Assembly (NCBI GenBank): GCA_022652735.1
Contig: JALCRP010000003.1
Span: 124,001-188,000 of the forward strand
Direction of reading: 5' to 3'
Length of the DNA: 64,000 bases
Source of the DNA: Faecalibacterium sp.
GTDB taxonomy: Bacteria; Bacillota; Clostridia; Oscillospirales; Ruminococcaceae
This document shows positions 46,392 through 54,490 of the stretch, piece after piece. The position numbers were made by a program, and so were the translations under genes. How positions within the stretch are numbered: the first letter of the stretch is position 1; each line of letters opens with the position of its first letter. The notes under the pieces were generated by a model. The model was not told where the DNA came from. It did not search any database and saw only the letters and a program-made list of their open reading frames with translations.

Positions 46392-46485
46392 CTCCGGCGG
46401 ATAGATTTTGACCAAAGGGTACCGCCGCCTCCCTTTGGTATGGACCCGGCACTATGCCGGGCGAGCCTAAAATCCTAAGTTGCTC
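46392..46485 (-). ncRNA. preQ1-III riboswitch controlling queT
   Basis: On the minus strand: P1 GAGC...GCTC (46485-46463) encloses AACTTAGGATTTTAG. Next is hairpin CCCGGCA/TGCCGGG. A long helix ACCAAAGGG/CCCTTTGGT (46439-46411) follows, with GGCGG in its loop. Then AAAATC (46409-46404) can pair with GATTTT (46474-46469), the class-defining pseudoknot, and CCGCCGGAG ends at 46392. CCGCC can pair with the loop GGCGG, burying the GGAG Shine-Dalgarno. Sequence and architecture closely match the Faecalibacterium preQ1-III aptamer known upstream of queT. Confidence 0.93.
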
Positions 46486-46522
46486 TCGGAGCTGCCGTAT
46501 TTTTGGAACGGCAACGGTACAC

Positions 46523-46551
46523 AGTATAGCAGAAACCCGGCGCCCCCGCAA
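46523..46551 (-). promoter_or_regulatory. Promoter for the queT transcript
   Basis: On the minus strand TTGCGG (46551-46546), 17-base spacer, TATACT (46528-46523); the preQ1-III aptamer begins 38 bases downstream. Confidence 0.65.
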
Positions 46552-46801
46552 GAGAAAGCCGCGTTGTGCCGCGCCCTCGGCGGGCGCTTACCTTGTGCGG
46601 CCGCCGCGTGAAATGCACAAAACCCCGCTCAAAAGATTGAGGATTTTGCCACTTGCCCCGGCAGGAAAAAAAGCGTATGCTCATAGCAAGGGCGTCGGGC
46701 TTTTCCGGGCGGCCCGCCACCGCAGAATTCTCCCTGAGGCCGGCCCAAAATCGGCATCCCGCCGATGGGCCGTTGGATACGATGAAAAGGAGATGCAACA
46801 A

Positions 46802-47185
46802 ATGTCAGAAACAAAGTTTTATATTTGCCGCCACTGCGGCAACATCATCGCAATGGTACACGCCAGCGGTGTGCCTGTGGTGTGCTGCGGCGAGCCGATG
46901 CACGAGATTGTGCCGAACACTACGGATGCGGCGCAGGAAAAGCATGTTCCGCAGATTTCTGTGCAGGGCAGCCTTGTTACTGTCACAGTGGGCAGCGTAG
47001 AGCACCCCATGCTGAAAGAGCATTCGATCCAGTGGGTGGCGCTTGAAACCAAGCAGGGCATCCAGCGCAAAGAAATGCACCCGGAAGAAGCGCCGAAGGT
47101 TACTTTTGCGTTGACAGAAGGGGATGCGCCCGTGGCGGCGTATGCCTACTGCAATCTGCACGGCCTGTGGAAGGCGTCGGTTTAA
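46802..47185 (+). CDS. Desulfoferrodoxin-type superoxide reductase
   Basis: 127 residues. N-terminal rubredoxin/desulforedoxin-like iron site with cysteines in FYICRHCGN and VVCCGEPMHE. The catalytic Fe(His)4(Cys) centre is visible as EKHVP, EHPMLKEHSIQWV and YCNLHGLWK. It reduces superoxide to peroxide without making oxygen, typical of obligate anaerobes. The start at 46802 follows AAAAGGAGATG; upstream in-frame sequence to 46454 overlaps the queT leader and is not coding. Monocistronic, closed by a strong terminator. Confidence 0.95.
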   Translation: MSETKFYICRHCGNIIAMVHASGVPVVCCGEPMHEIVPNTTDAAQEKHVPQISVQGSLVTVTVGSVEHPMLKEHSIQWVALETKQGIQRKEMHPEEAPKVTFALTEGDAPVAAYAYCNLHGLWKASV

Positions 47186-47240
47186 CAGCCGCGCTTTTGC
47201 GGCCGCAGTTGGCTCTTTTCCTCAAAAATAATGCATAAGA

Positions 47241-47292
47241 AAAAACACGCTTTGATTCGGCCCCGAAAGCCGCTTCAAAGCGTGTTTTTTAT
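47241..47292. terminator. Bidirectional terminator between desulfoferrodoxin and the pdxK operon end
   Basis: AAAAACACGCTTTGA pairs perfectly with TCAAAGCGTGTTTTT around a 19-base loop; usable in both directions by the convergent genes. Confidence 0.92.
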
Positions 47293-47334
47293 GCAGCGGG
47301 AAAAGTGCGGCCCTGCATGGGCCAACATCGTTTT

Positions 47335-49401
47335 TTAGCCCGAAAACGCCTCGGGCACGGCATAAATGGCCACATCTTCGTTTTCGTAGACGGGTTTCGC
47401 CTGCCAAACAGGGGCGCCCGGCACAAGGCGGCTGACAACGAGATAGTCGATGCCCTCCTGCCGCGCCAGCGCAAAGGCGTCGGCCTCGCTGAGATGATAG
47501 AAGATCGCATCGCTTACCTTTTCAAGCCGGCGGCGGATCTCGGCATAGGCATGGTCGTAATCCATGCCGTAGCGATAGCTTTCGAGATAGCAGCGGCGCT
47601 CGCTGGCCGCCGTATAAAAATGAAACGTGCCCTCGGCGGCATCGAACTGTTTATTGTTGCGGTTCGTGGCAAAGATCGTATCGGCGGGCGTATGTGTTTT
47701 AAGCCACTGGGCGGCGGCCCAATCCTCGGCCGTCATTGTGGTTTGTGCCTTTTCGGATACGCGCAAATCCAAACAACGCAGCGCAGCCTGTGCGCCGCTG
47801 CGCAGATAGCTCTGGTTGGCATACAGCTCCAGCCCGCCCAGCCCGATGAGGCATACGGCCAGCGCCCCGGCCGCTAAACGTTTGGCTGTGGCGCGGCCAC
47901 TTGATACCAGCTTTTCGGCCGCAGCCTCGGCCGCGGGCAGGCTTGCCAGCAAAGCGGCCGGCACCGCCGCCAGCGCAAAATATACCTGCGAAAAGGAGTA
48001 ATGGTTGTACAGCACATACGCCAGCATGCCGCCGATGGCAAAGGCATGGACGGTCAGCTGCGGCAGCGTCAGCATTTTCAGATGCGCCGCGCTCCATCCA
48101 AGGGCCAAAATATAACCGGCCAGCAGCGGAACCGCAAAATACTGCGCGTATGCGCCGGGCAGATTTTTGAGATTCGATAGCGTCGTAAACACAAGATTGT
48201 TGGTGGCAAGGCGCAGCACACAGACGTAAACCAACGCAAACCCGGCGGCCATACCGGCCAGAGTGGCCCAGTGCGCCGCGCGTACCTGCTTTGTCAGCGC
48301 GCCGGCCAAGCAGGCGGCCAGCACGGCCAAAATCAGCAGCGCACCGATCGTGCTTTTCAGCATGCAAAGCGATGCTGTGCATAAAAGCGCAAAGGCGGCC
48401 CATGCCGCGCCGCCCCTGCGCCCCGGATGTACAGGCGTGTTTTGAACAAGAATCAGCCCCGCACACAACGCCAGCAGCGCCGTCGCCTGTGCGTTGGCGT
48501 TAGTAAACAGGGCAGTGGGCAGGGTGCTGGCGGCCGTGCTGCCAAAAAATACGGTAAACGGCACCAACGCAGCCAGCCACGCGGCGCGCGGCGCAAAATG
48601 CCGGCCGACGCAGGAAAGCCCCAATACGCCCAGCGCCAAAACGGGCATGTTCCAGAACCAGCAAAGGCCCGCCCATGCGCCGGCCCCTGTGCCAAGCGCA
48701 AGCAGCCCGGCCGTGGCGTCGTTTAGAAAATGATAGTGCAGCGTTTCGCCGGCCACGCGCATATCCTGCAAAGGCAGCCCAAAGCGGACGGAAGCCGCGT
48801 TGCCAACGCTCCAAAGTTGATCCTGATTATACGTCCAAACCTTGAGTTGGTCGGCCCCGGCAGAGGGCAGCACCCCCCACACGGCCGCCACGGCAAAGAT
48901 CAGCCCCAGCGTTAGCGCCAGCAGCGCAAACGGTACGCTGTGCCCGATGCGGCCCCAAAGCGCACGGAAAGGAAAAAACGCTTTTTTGCCGGATGCACAG
49001 CCCCGGCCGGAAGCGGAAAACCGGCAGAACCATTCCCACCCGCCGAGCAGCCACGCTGGCAGCAAAAACCAGCCCGGGCCTTGCCGCAGAAAGGGCAGGA
49101 TACCGCCCAGCTCCCAAATCAAAGCATAGCCGAAAAACACGCAGGCGCAGCCCGGCAAAAAGGCCAAAACAAGGCTTTCGGCGCCGCCTACGCCGGGCGC
49201 GAGCAGGCGCACACAAAATAGCCCCGTGCCAAGCAGGCACACGCAAAACGCGGCCAAAAACAGCACGAAATGCAGCACGGCCCCAAAACTGCCGCCTGCC
49301 ATGCCGGCCGCGGCAAAATAAAACAGCGCCCCACCGCCCAGCGCAAGGGCACCGAGCAGCGAGAACGCCGAAAAAAGAGCGGAATTCTTTTTGTTTGTCA
49401 T
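47335..49401 (-). CDS. Large polytopic membrane protein, GT-C glycosyltransferase-like
   Basis: 688 residues. About 13-14 hydrophobic helices (10-490) and a C-terminal extracytoplasmic domain (about 520-688). Between helices is a loop with DQLWSVGNAASVRFGLPLQD and YHFLNDATAGLLALG. The C-terminal domain begins EDWAAAQWLKTHTPADTIFA, a motif common after the membrane domain of GT-C/PMT-like proteins and related DUF families. A transfer of sugars from a lipid carrier is possible but unproven. It begins 3 bases after degV stops. Confidence 0.65.
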   Translation of the reverse strand: MTNKKNSALFSAFSLLGALALGGGALFYFAAAGMAGGSFGAVLHFVLFLAAFCVCLLGTGLFCVRLLAPGVGGAESLVLAFLPGCACVFFGYALIWELGGILPFLRQGPGWFLLPAWLLGGWEWFCRFSASGRGCASGKKAFFPFRALWGRIGHSVPFALLALTLGLIFAVAAVWGVLPSAGADQLKVWTYNQDQLWSVGNAASVRFGLPLQDMRVAGETLHYHFLNDATAGLLALGTGAGAWAGLCWFWNMPVLALGVLGLSCVGRHFAPRAAWLAALVPFTVFFGSTAASTLPTALFTNANAQATALLALCAGLILVQNTPVHPGRRGGAAWAAFALLCTASLCMLKSTIGALLILAVLAACLAGALTKQVRAAHWATLAGMAAGFALVYVCVLRLATNNLVFTTLSNLKNLPGAYAQYFAVPLLAGYILALGWSAAHLKMLTLPQLTVHAFAIGGMLAYVLYNHYSFSQVYFALAAVPAALLASLPAAEAAAEKLVSSGRATAKRLAAGALAVCLIGLGGLELYANQSYLRSGAQAALRCLDLRVSEKAQTTMTAEDWAAAQWLKTHTPADTIFATNRNNKQFDAAEGTFHFYTAASERRCYLESYRYGMDYDHAYAEIRRRLEKVSDAIFYHLSEADAFALARQEGIDYLVVSRLVPGAPVWQAKPVYENEDVAIYAVPEAFSG

Positions 49402-49404
49402 GGC

Positions 49405-50289
49405 TTAGCCCTCGCGGCGCTTGCCGACATAAACCAACGCCAGTGTATCGGGGCCGGTGTTGGCCGAAACTACGCCGCCAAGCGGAAATACGATCAGCGG
49501 CTCGTGCCCGAAAGCCTTACGGCAGGCTTTTACTAGCTCGTCCTTTTGCGCGATGCAGGTGTGGCCGATCATATACTCTACATTCTCTAAGCCGCCAAGC
49601 TCGGCCGTGCGCTTTTCGCACAGCGCCAGCATGGCAGGAATTACCTTGTCGTCGCCGCGCACCTTGTTTTCCACTTTGGTTTTGCCGTCGATCAGGGTAA
49701 TGATCGGGCGCAGGCCCAAAAGCTCGCCCGCAAAAGCGGCGGCGGCAGAGATGCGGCCGCTTTTTTTCATCTGTTTCAGGCTGTATGGCCCGAGGATGAT
49801 TTCAATGCGGGCCATTTTATCGTTGAACTCGTCGATCACATGGTTGATTTCGGCCCCGTTTTGCAGCTTGCGGGCCATTTCGCATACATTCCAGCCGAAA
49901 GGCATCGAATAGGTGTGCGGGTCGAGCAGGTGAATCCGCATGTGATGCTCGGGGCGCTCCTCACGCAAAAGGTCCTGCGCAAGCAGAGCATTATTGTAGG
50001 TCGAGCTGGCCGAGCGATTGATCGGCACATGGATAACATCCGTATAGCCTTTGTCAACGTACTCGCAGTATTTTGCGCAAAACTGCATCGGGGTGATTGC
50101 CGCCGTGGAAGGCACACCCTCGGCCTTACGCATCAAATCGTAGAATTCGGTAAAAGTGCAGTTTTCCCGCTCAATATAATCCACGCCGTCAAGCAGGATG
50201 TGAAAGCCCATGATGTCGATGCCGTATTTTTCTGCGAGTTCCTGCGGAATATCGCAGCAGGAATCACACAGAATCGCGATCTTACTCAT
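49405..50289 (-). CDS. DegV family fatty acid-binding protein (FakB-like)
   Basis: 294 residues. Starts MSKIAILCDSCCDIPQEL, with the family's conserved PSTAAITPMQF, VIHVPINRSASSTYNNA and, in the C-terminal half, GRISAAAAFAGELLGLRPII. DegV/FakB proteins hold a fatty acid for phosphorylation by FakA before phospholipid synthesis. The start at 50289 is preferred (GAGGAAGAACGG before it); an upstream ATG at 50313 overlaps trmL's end. Part of the pdxK-trmL-degV-membrane protein operon. Confidence 0.92.
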   Translation of the reverse strand: MSKIAILCDSCCDIPQELAEKYGIDIMGFHILLDGVDYIERENCTFTEFYDLMRKAEGVPSTAAITPMQFCAKYCEYVDKGYTDVIHVPINRSASSTYNNALLAQDLLREERPEHHMRIHLLDPHTYSMPFGWNVCEMARKLQNGAEINHVIDEFNDKMARIEIILGPYSLKQMKKSGRISAAAAFAGELLGLRPIITLIDGKTKVENKVRGDDKVIPAMLALCEKRTAELGGLENVEYMIGHTCIAQKDELVKACRKAFGHEPLIVFPLGGVVSANTGPDTLALVYVGKRREG

Positions 50290-50299
50290 CCGTTCTTCC

Positions 50300-50806
50300 T
50301 CATTTCCATTCATAATCCCGCAGATGGCCGTGATCCAGCAGCTCCGGGAAATCCCATTGGCGCAGCACTTCGTATACGCCGATCGCTACCGAATTGGAAA
50401 GGTTCAGGCTTCGGCAGCCCTCCCGCATGGGAAAACGTACACACTGCGCCTGATTTTCCAGCAAAAGTGTTTCCGGCAGGCCGGCATCTTCGCGGCCAAA
50501 CACAAGGTAGGCACCATCGGGGTACGAAATATCGGTATAGCGCTGCGGCGCTTTCGTCGAAAAATAAAAATATGGCCCGCCGTTGCGGGCGAAAAAGTCC
50601 GAAAGACTTTCATAATATGATATATCAAGGAAATGCCAATAGTCAAGCCCGGCATGCTTGAGCTTTTTGTCGTCGATGGTAAAACCCATCGGCCCGACAA
50701 GGTGCAGGCGGCAGCCGGTACAGGCACAGGTGCGCGCGACATTCCCGGCATTTTGCGGGATGCGCGGCTCGACCATTACGATGTTCAAAGTGGGTTTCAT
50801 TTCCAT
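50300..50806 (-). CDS. trmL: tRNA (cytidine/uridine-34-2'-O)-methyltransferase TrmL
   Basis: 168 residues from the ATG at 50806. SPOUT-fold methyltransferase: LNIVMVEPRIPQNAGNVART (motif 1), HLVGPMGFTIDDKKLKHAGLDYW, YLVFGREDAGLPETLL (motif 2) and the knot motif RSLNLSNSVAIGVYEVLRQ. It methylates the wobble ribose of tRNA-Leu isoacceptors. ATG at 50800 and TTG at 50821 are alternatives; the latter overlaps the pdxK stop. Confidence 0.93.
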   Translation of the reverse strand: MEMKPTLNIVMVEPRIPQNAGNVARTCACTGCRLHLVGPMGFTIDDKKLKHAGLDYWHFLDISYYESLSDFFARNGGPYFYFSTKAPQRYTDISYPDGAYLVFGREDAGLPETLLLENQAQCVRFPMREGCRSLNLSNSVAIGVYEVLRQWDFPELLDHGHLRDYEWK

Positions 50807-50817
50807 CTCTGCGGCCC

Positions 50818-51648
50818 TCAATCATTGTGCTGAACAAGGCGGCCCAGCAGCGGCTCGAACCACACGCCAAGGCGAGGGTCGGCTTCCGGCGAAGTGTTGC
50901 GGATGGCGGCCGCGACAAACTCGGCCCCGGCGTCCGCCGCCGCCGAAAGCGCGTTGCCGCGCGTCAGCATACCGGTGACGAGCGCGCCGAACAGATCACC
51001 CGTGCCGGGAAAACTGCGGCTTAAGTGAAGCTTTTTCTGCACAAACTGTTCCGGCCCGGCGCCGGCGCAGGCAATATACTTGTCCATCGGGATGCCCGTC
51101 ACAACGGCGGCCGGCGCGATCGCCAGCAGCTCTTCAGCCAGCGCGGCGGCCGAAGCCTCGTCGAGATCGCCCGCGGGGCAGGGGCGGCCCAGCAGCAAAT
51201 GCGCCTCGGTAAAGTTGGGCGAAATCAGGTTTGCCTGCCGGCAAAGCCGCCCGATGACAGCCGGAAAATCCTGCGGCAGAGAAGCATATGGCTTGCCGTT
51301 GTCGCCCATTACGGGGTCAACGATTTTATATGCGTCGGGCCACAGCTGATAGGCCAGCTCGACCGTCTCGGCCTGCTGTGCCGTGGCCAGATACCCAGAA
51401 TAGATACAATCGAAAGAAAGGCCGATTTTTTGATACTGCGTAAGCGCCGCCGCCCCATAGGCGGGGCTTTCCATGCGGGCGGGCTCGCCGAGGCCGCCGG
51501 TATGGGTAGAAAGCACGGCAGTAGGCAGCGCGACAGGCTGATGCCCCATCGCGGCCAGCACGGGAAGAATTACGCATAAACTGCAGCGCCCGGCCCCCGA
51601 GAGGTCGTGAATGCACAGGATGCGTTTTGGTTCAGAATACGTTAGCAA
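50818..51648 (-). CDS. Pyridoxamine/pyridoxal kinase (PdxK/PdxY-like)
   Basis: 276 residues, TTG start preceded by GAGGAGGTTC. Ribokinase-fold vitamin B6 kinase: ILCIHDLSGAGRCSLCVILP at the N-terminus, ALPTAVLSTHTGG, KIVDPVMGDNGK, LISPNFTEAHLLLGR and the anion-hole/catalytic GTGDLFGALVTGML near the C-terminus (Asp of GTGD). The GTGDLF form and the length fit pyridoxamine kinase of Clostridia. First gene of a four-gene minus-strand operon. Confidence 0.9.
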   Translation of the reverse strand: MLTYSEPKRILCIHDLSGAGRCSLCVILPVLAAMGHQPVALPTAVLSTHTGGLGEPARMESPAYGAAALTQYQKIGLSFDCIYSGYLATAQQAETVELAYQLWPDAYKIVDPVMGDNGKPYASLPQDFPAVIGRLCRQANLISPNFTEAHLLLGRPCPAGDLDEASAAALAEELLAIAPAAVVTGIPMDKYIACAGAGPEQFVQKKLHLSRSFPGTGDLFGALVTGMLTRGNALSAAADAGAEFVAAAIRNTSPEADPRLGVWFEPLLGRLVQHND

Positions 51649-51776
51649 AAGAGAACCTCCTCTGGAAAAGTCTGCGCTTATTTTACCACAAATCCGTGCC
51701 GGAAGAAAGACGTATAAAAGAAAGGAGAACGGAAATACTGAAAGCAGGCTGTACTAGGAAAAGCAAAAGGAAGGAA

Positions 51777-51971
51777 ATGAATATGAAAGACGATCATACG
51801 GTCAGCAATGTTCTGCTTGGGATGGCGGCAGGCGCCGCCGTAAGTGCTGCGGGCATGTATCTGGCAAACCAGAACGAGCGTGAGCTGAAGCATCTGGCAA
51901 AAAAGGTGGCACATGGTGCAGAAAACGCCGTGGGCGGCCTGGAAAACGTGCTGGATAACTTTTTGCGCTGA
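51777..51971 (+). CDS. Small YtxH-like membrane-associated protein
   Basis: 64 residues, start after AAAAGGAAGGAA. A single hydrophobic Gly/Ala helix (about 11-30, VLLGMAAGAAVSAAGMYLA) is followed by an amphipathic, charged helix (NERELKHLAKKVAHGAENAV). This matches the general plan of YtxH-type stress proteins in short form. No enzymatic motif. It is divergent from pdxK and followed by a terminator 113 bases downstream. Confidence 0.65.
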   Translation: MNMKDDHTVSNVLLGMAAGAAVSAAGMYLANQNERELKHLAKKVAHGAENAVGGLENVLDNFLR

Positions 51972-52083
51972 AATAGGTCTAAAACTATATCAGGCATAAG
52001 CCATGAAATCGGCACGAAGATGGTATATTAAGGCAAGCAAAATGCAGAAATACGCAGTTTGGCTGCGGCAGGCAACTGCATAA
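51972..52083. other. Intergenic stretch after the small YtxH-like gene
   Basis: The gap 51972-52419 contains a terminator (52084) and the promoter of the next gene (52357), both listed. The rest, notably 52132-52350, shows no gene, repeat or structure that I can support, and is visibly AT-richer. Confidence 0.4.
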
Positions 52084-52131
52084 AAAGGGCTCCGGCACCA
52101 AGAATGAAGCTTATTGGCGTCGGAGCCCTTT
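52084..52131 (+). terminator. Terminator after the small YtxH-like gene
   Basis: AAAGGGCTCCG pairs with CGGAGCCCTTT (11 bp), extended by further pairs with one mismatch, loop about 15 bases; the T-rich arm is short. Confidence 0.65.
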
Positions 52132-52356
52132 ACATAGTTATGTGCAATTTTTTGAGTCACTGAAATATTAGAAAGATTCAACCTAGCGCAATTTTGAAAA
52201 ATATGTTGTTTTCTTTTTTACGCCTTTAGGGCCTTTCGTTTGCAGTAATGGTCGTCTTAGCAACTTCCATTTTGCGAGAACCTCGAGTGACTTTTCACAA
52301 TCCACAAAACTTTTTAGAGGCAGAACACATCTTTTCGAATTGAAATCCAAAAAGTA

Positions 52357-52386
52357 TTGACAAAATAAATGTTTTTGGATTACACT
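52357..52386 (+). promoter_or_regulatory. Promoter for the DUF4143 ATPase gene
   Basis: TTGACA (52357-52362) with TACACT (52381-52386) at 18-base spacing, 34 bases before the start. Confidence 0.6.
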
Positions 52387-52419
52387 ACAATAAAATTATA
52401 ATGGAGGAAGGAGAGCTTT

Positions 52420-53628
52420 ATGCAAACAATTATACGGCAAGAATATCTTGATAAACTAACAGCCTTTCAAAATAAAAAGGTCATAAAAATTGTAACGGGA
52501 GTGCGCCGATGCGGAAAATCCACAATTTTAGCGCTTTTTCAGGATTGCTTAAAAAAACAGGGCGTTTTGACGGAACAGATTGTATCCATTAACTTAGAGG
52601 ATTTCGATTATGATGAGTTACGGGATCCGAAAAAGCTGCATACCTATCTGAAAAAGCATTTGCTTGCTGACAAGATGACGTACATTTTTTTGGATGAAAT
52701 ACAGCAATGCAGCAATTTTCCACGTGTTATTGATAGCCTATATATTCGGAACGGCGTGGACATTTATATCACCGGATCAAATGCAAACCTGTTGTCTTCT
52801 GAAATTGCCACACTTATTTCCGGAAGATATGTGGAAATTAAAATGCTGCCGCTTTCTTTCAAAGAGTATGCCCTTGCAGCAAAAAAAACGACAGAACTCT
52901 CCCGCGGGTATGCGGAATATCTGGAAAGCAGCTCTTTCCCCGGTGCGATGGACTTTCGGCAACAGCCGAAGGAACTCAGAGACTATCTGGAAGGAATTTA
53001 TAATACCATTGTCGTAAAAGATATTGCTTCCAGAAAAAAAATTGCGGATGCCATGATGCTGGAAAGCGTCACGAAATTTGTAATGGACAATATAGGAAGC
53101 CCCTTGTCCAGCAAAAAAATAGCCGATACAATGACGGCAAACGGACGAAAGATTGATGTAAAAACGGTCGAAAAATACCTTGTCGCATTGACAGAGAGCT
53201 TTATTGTTTATCAGGCAAAACGATACGATATTCGCGGCAGGCAGTATTTAAAAACGCTGCAAAAGTATTATGTCATCGACATTGGAATGCGATATATGCT
53301 ACTTGGGTCGAGAGCGACTGATGTGGGGCACATTTTGGAAAACGTGGTGTATCTTGAATTGCTGCGCAGGGGAAACGATGTTTACGTCGGAAAAATAGAC
53401 AATCTTGAAGTCGACTTCGTTACGGTAGAACCGAAAAAGATTGTATATTATCAAGTTGCGGCTACGGTGCGTGACGAAAGTACACTGCAAAGAGAACTGG
53501 CACCACTACGCACGATCAAGGATCATTATCCCAAAATAATCTTGACATTGGATGATGACCCGGAGGCAGACTACGATGGAATTCGCCGTATCAATGCTTT
53601 GAACTGGCTAATGGGCACAGTAAAATAG
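52420..53628 (+). CDS. AAA ATPase with DUF4143 domain
   Basis: 402 residues, start after ATGGAGGAAGGAG. N-terminal AAA_14 domain with Walker A GVRRCGKST (27-35), Walker B TYIFLDEIQQ and the sensor-like DIYITGSNANLLSSE. A winged-helix middle region (SPLSSKKIADTM) precedes a C-terminal DUF4143 nuclease-like fold with EVDFVTVEPKKIVYYQV. The gene and its flanks are much AT-richer than the neighbours, suggesting horizontal acquisition. These ATPases are scattered accessory genes of unproven function in bacteria and archaea. Confidence 0.88.
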   Translation: MQTIIRQEYLDKLTAFQNKKVIKIVTGVRRCGKSTILALFQDCLKKQGVLTEQIVSINLEDFDYDELRDPKKLHTYLKKHLLADKMTYIFLDEIQQCSNFPRVIDSLYIRNGVDIYITGSNANLLSSEIATLISGRYVEIKMLPLSFKEYALAAKKTTELSRGYAEYLESSSFPGAMDFRQQPKELRDYLEGIYNTIVVKDIASRKKIADAMMLESVTKFVMDNIGSPLSSKKIADTMTANGRKIDVKTVEKYLVALTESFIVYQAKRYDIRGRQYLKTLQKYYVIDIGMRYMLLGSRATDVGHILENVVYLELLRRGNDVYVGKIDNLEVDFVTVEPKKIVYYQVAATVRDESTLQRELAPLRTIKDHYPKIILTLDDDPEADYDGIRRINALNWLMGTVK

Positions 53629-53690
53629 AAAATTGACAGGCTCTCAAAGGAAAGAGCTGCCCCTATTTATTGGCAGAGAAAGCGGACTGC

Positions 53691-53737
53691 GCAAAATACG
53701 GCACATCCGGCTACAGTCCGGGTGTGCCGTGTTTTGC
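53691..53737. terminator. Bidirectional terminator between the DUF4143 gene and spoIIID
   Basis: Two 20-base arms (53691-53710 and 53718-53737) pair throughout with two G-U pairs around a 7-base loop; A-run on one arm and T-run on the other serve both strands of these convergent genes. Confidence 0.9.
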
Positions 53738-53765
53738 ATGGAGAAACTTGAGGCAAAAATACTTC

Positions 53766-53807
53766 AGTGCCGCTGGCGGGCATACTAGTGCCGCTGGCGG
53801 GCATACT
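53766..53807. repeat. Perfect 21-bp tandem duplication at the 3' end of spoIIID
   Basis: Two identical 21-base units (53766-53786 and 53787-53807, each beginning AGTGCCGCTGG and ending GGCATACT) abut directly. The second contains the last codons of spoIIID; the stop codon TAG is formed at the junction. Confidence 0.9.
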
Positions 53808-54039
53808 TCGCCCGTGTGGCCTCGCCGCCGCGCAGGTGGCGCTCGGCTTTGTTGCGGGAAAGTACCCCCTGAACCCGCGCCCAAAGTGCCGGGTTCTGCC
53901 GCCGCAGGCGGCAGGATACATCTTTATGTACGGTAGATTTGGAAATCCGAAAGACGGTCGCCGCAGCGCGCACGGTAGCGCCATGCGTGGCGATATATTC
54001 TCCGAGTTGAACGGCCCGCTCCTCAGGGTTGCCCTTCAT
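53785..54039 (-). CDS. spoIIID: Sporulation transcription factor SpoIIID
   Basis: 84 residues from the ATG at 54039, preceded by GGGAGGAATGGG on the minus strand. It matches SpoIIID along its length: ERAVQLGEYIATHGATVRAA, the helix-turn-helix FRISKSTVHKDV, and the C-terminal basic helix NKAERHLRGGEATRAKY. SpoIIID is the DNA-binding switch in the mother cell after engulfment. Longer in-frame sequence upstream lacks an RBS. A 21-bp tandem duplication overlaps the stop codon. Confidence 0.93.
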   Translation of the reverse strand: MKGNPEERAVQLGEYIATHGATVRAAATVFRISKSTVHKDVSCRLRRQNPALWARVQGVLSRNKAERHLRGGEATRAKYARQRH

Positions 54040-54273
54040 GTCCCATTCCTCCCTTGCGGGGCTTGCCCGCAAAACCTTACTATAAGGTATGAGAAACGGC
54101 ACATGATTATGAAAAAGTTGCAAGTGGCCGATCCTAAATTTGGTATAAAAACATACGCTGGGGGGCTTGCTACTGGTAAAAACAGGCGTTAGGCCCTTTT
54201 GCTTTGCCGGACAATGCGAGAAGACATTTGGAAAGCAAAGCCGATTCCCCAAAAAAATAAAGGATAACATAAC
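54040..54273. other. Gene-free stretch upstream of alpha-glucoside locus 2
   Basis: The 451-base gap 54040-54490 is AT-rich in its right half and carries two operator-like repeats and a promoter (listed). In the left half I see no gene or structure beyond the spoIIID upstream region. Confidence 0.4.
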
Positions 54274-54294
54274 AATAGGTAAAACGATAAACTA
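54274..54294. promoter_or_regulatory. Operator-like element, distal copy
   Basis: ATAGGTAAAACGATAAACTA, differing from the copy at 54398 by only two bases. The central CG flanked by A/T half-sites is the kind of site bound by LacI-family regulators, one of which ends this locus. Confidence 0.5.
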
Positions 54295-54364
54295 TTTAAA
54301 CGTGCAAAACTTACAAATTGAAAAAGAAAAAGGTATGCATTGTACACAATAATAGAATTTTCCC

Positions 54365-54393
54365 TTGACATTACTAGCATAAATCTATAAAAT
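54365..54393 (+). promoter_or_regulatory. Promoter for alpha-glucoside locus 2
   Basis: TTGACA (54365-54370), 17-base spacer, TAAAAT (54388-54393); a TATAAA at 54386 gives an alternative -10. It lies about 100 bases before the binding-protein gene. Confidence 0.7.
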
Positions 54394-54396
54394 GAA

Positions 54397-54417
54397 TATA
54401 GGTAAAGCGCTAAACTA
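54397..54417. promoter_or_regulatory. Operator-like element, promoter-proximal copy
   Basis: ATAGGTAAAGCGCTAAACTA, directly after the -10 box, where a bound repressor would block initiation or clearance. The repeat at 54274 lies 123 bases upstream in the same orientation, a spacing that could allow looping. Confidence 0.55.
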
Positions 54418-54490
54418 AAGACGCAGAATTTTTCGGCCGGAACATTCTGCGCATAACATGCCAAAACAAGAAAGATGGAGGGAAATTTCT

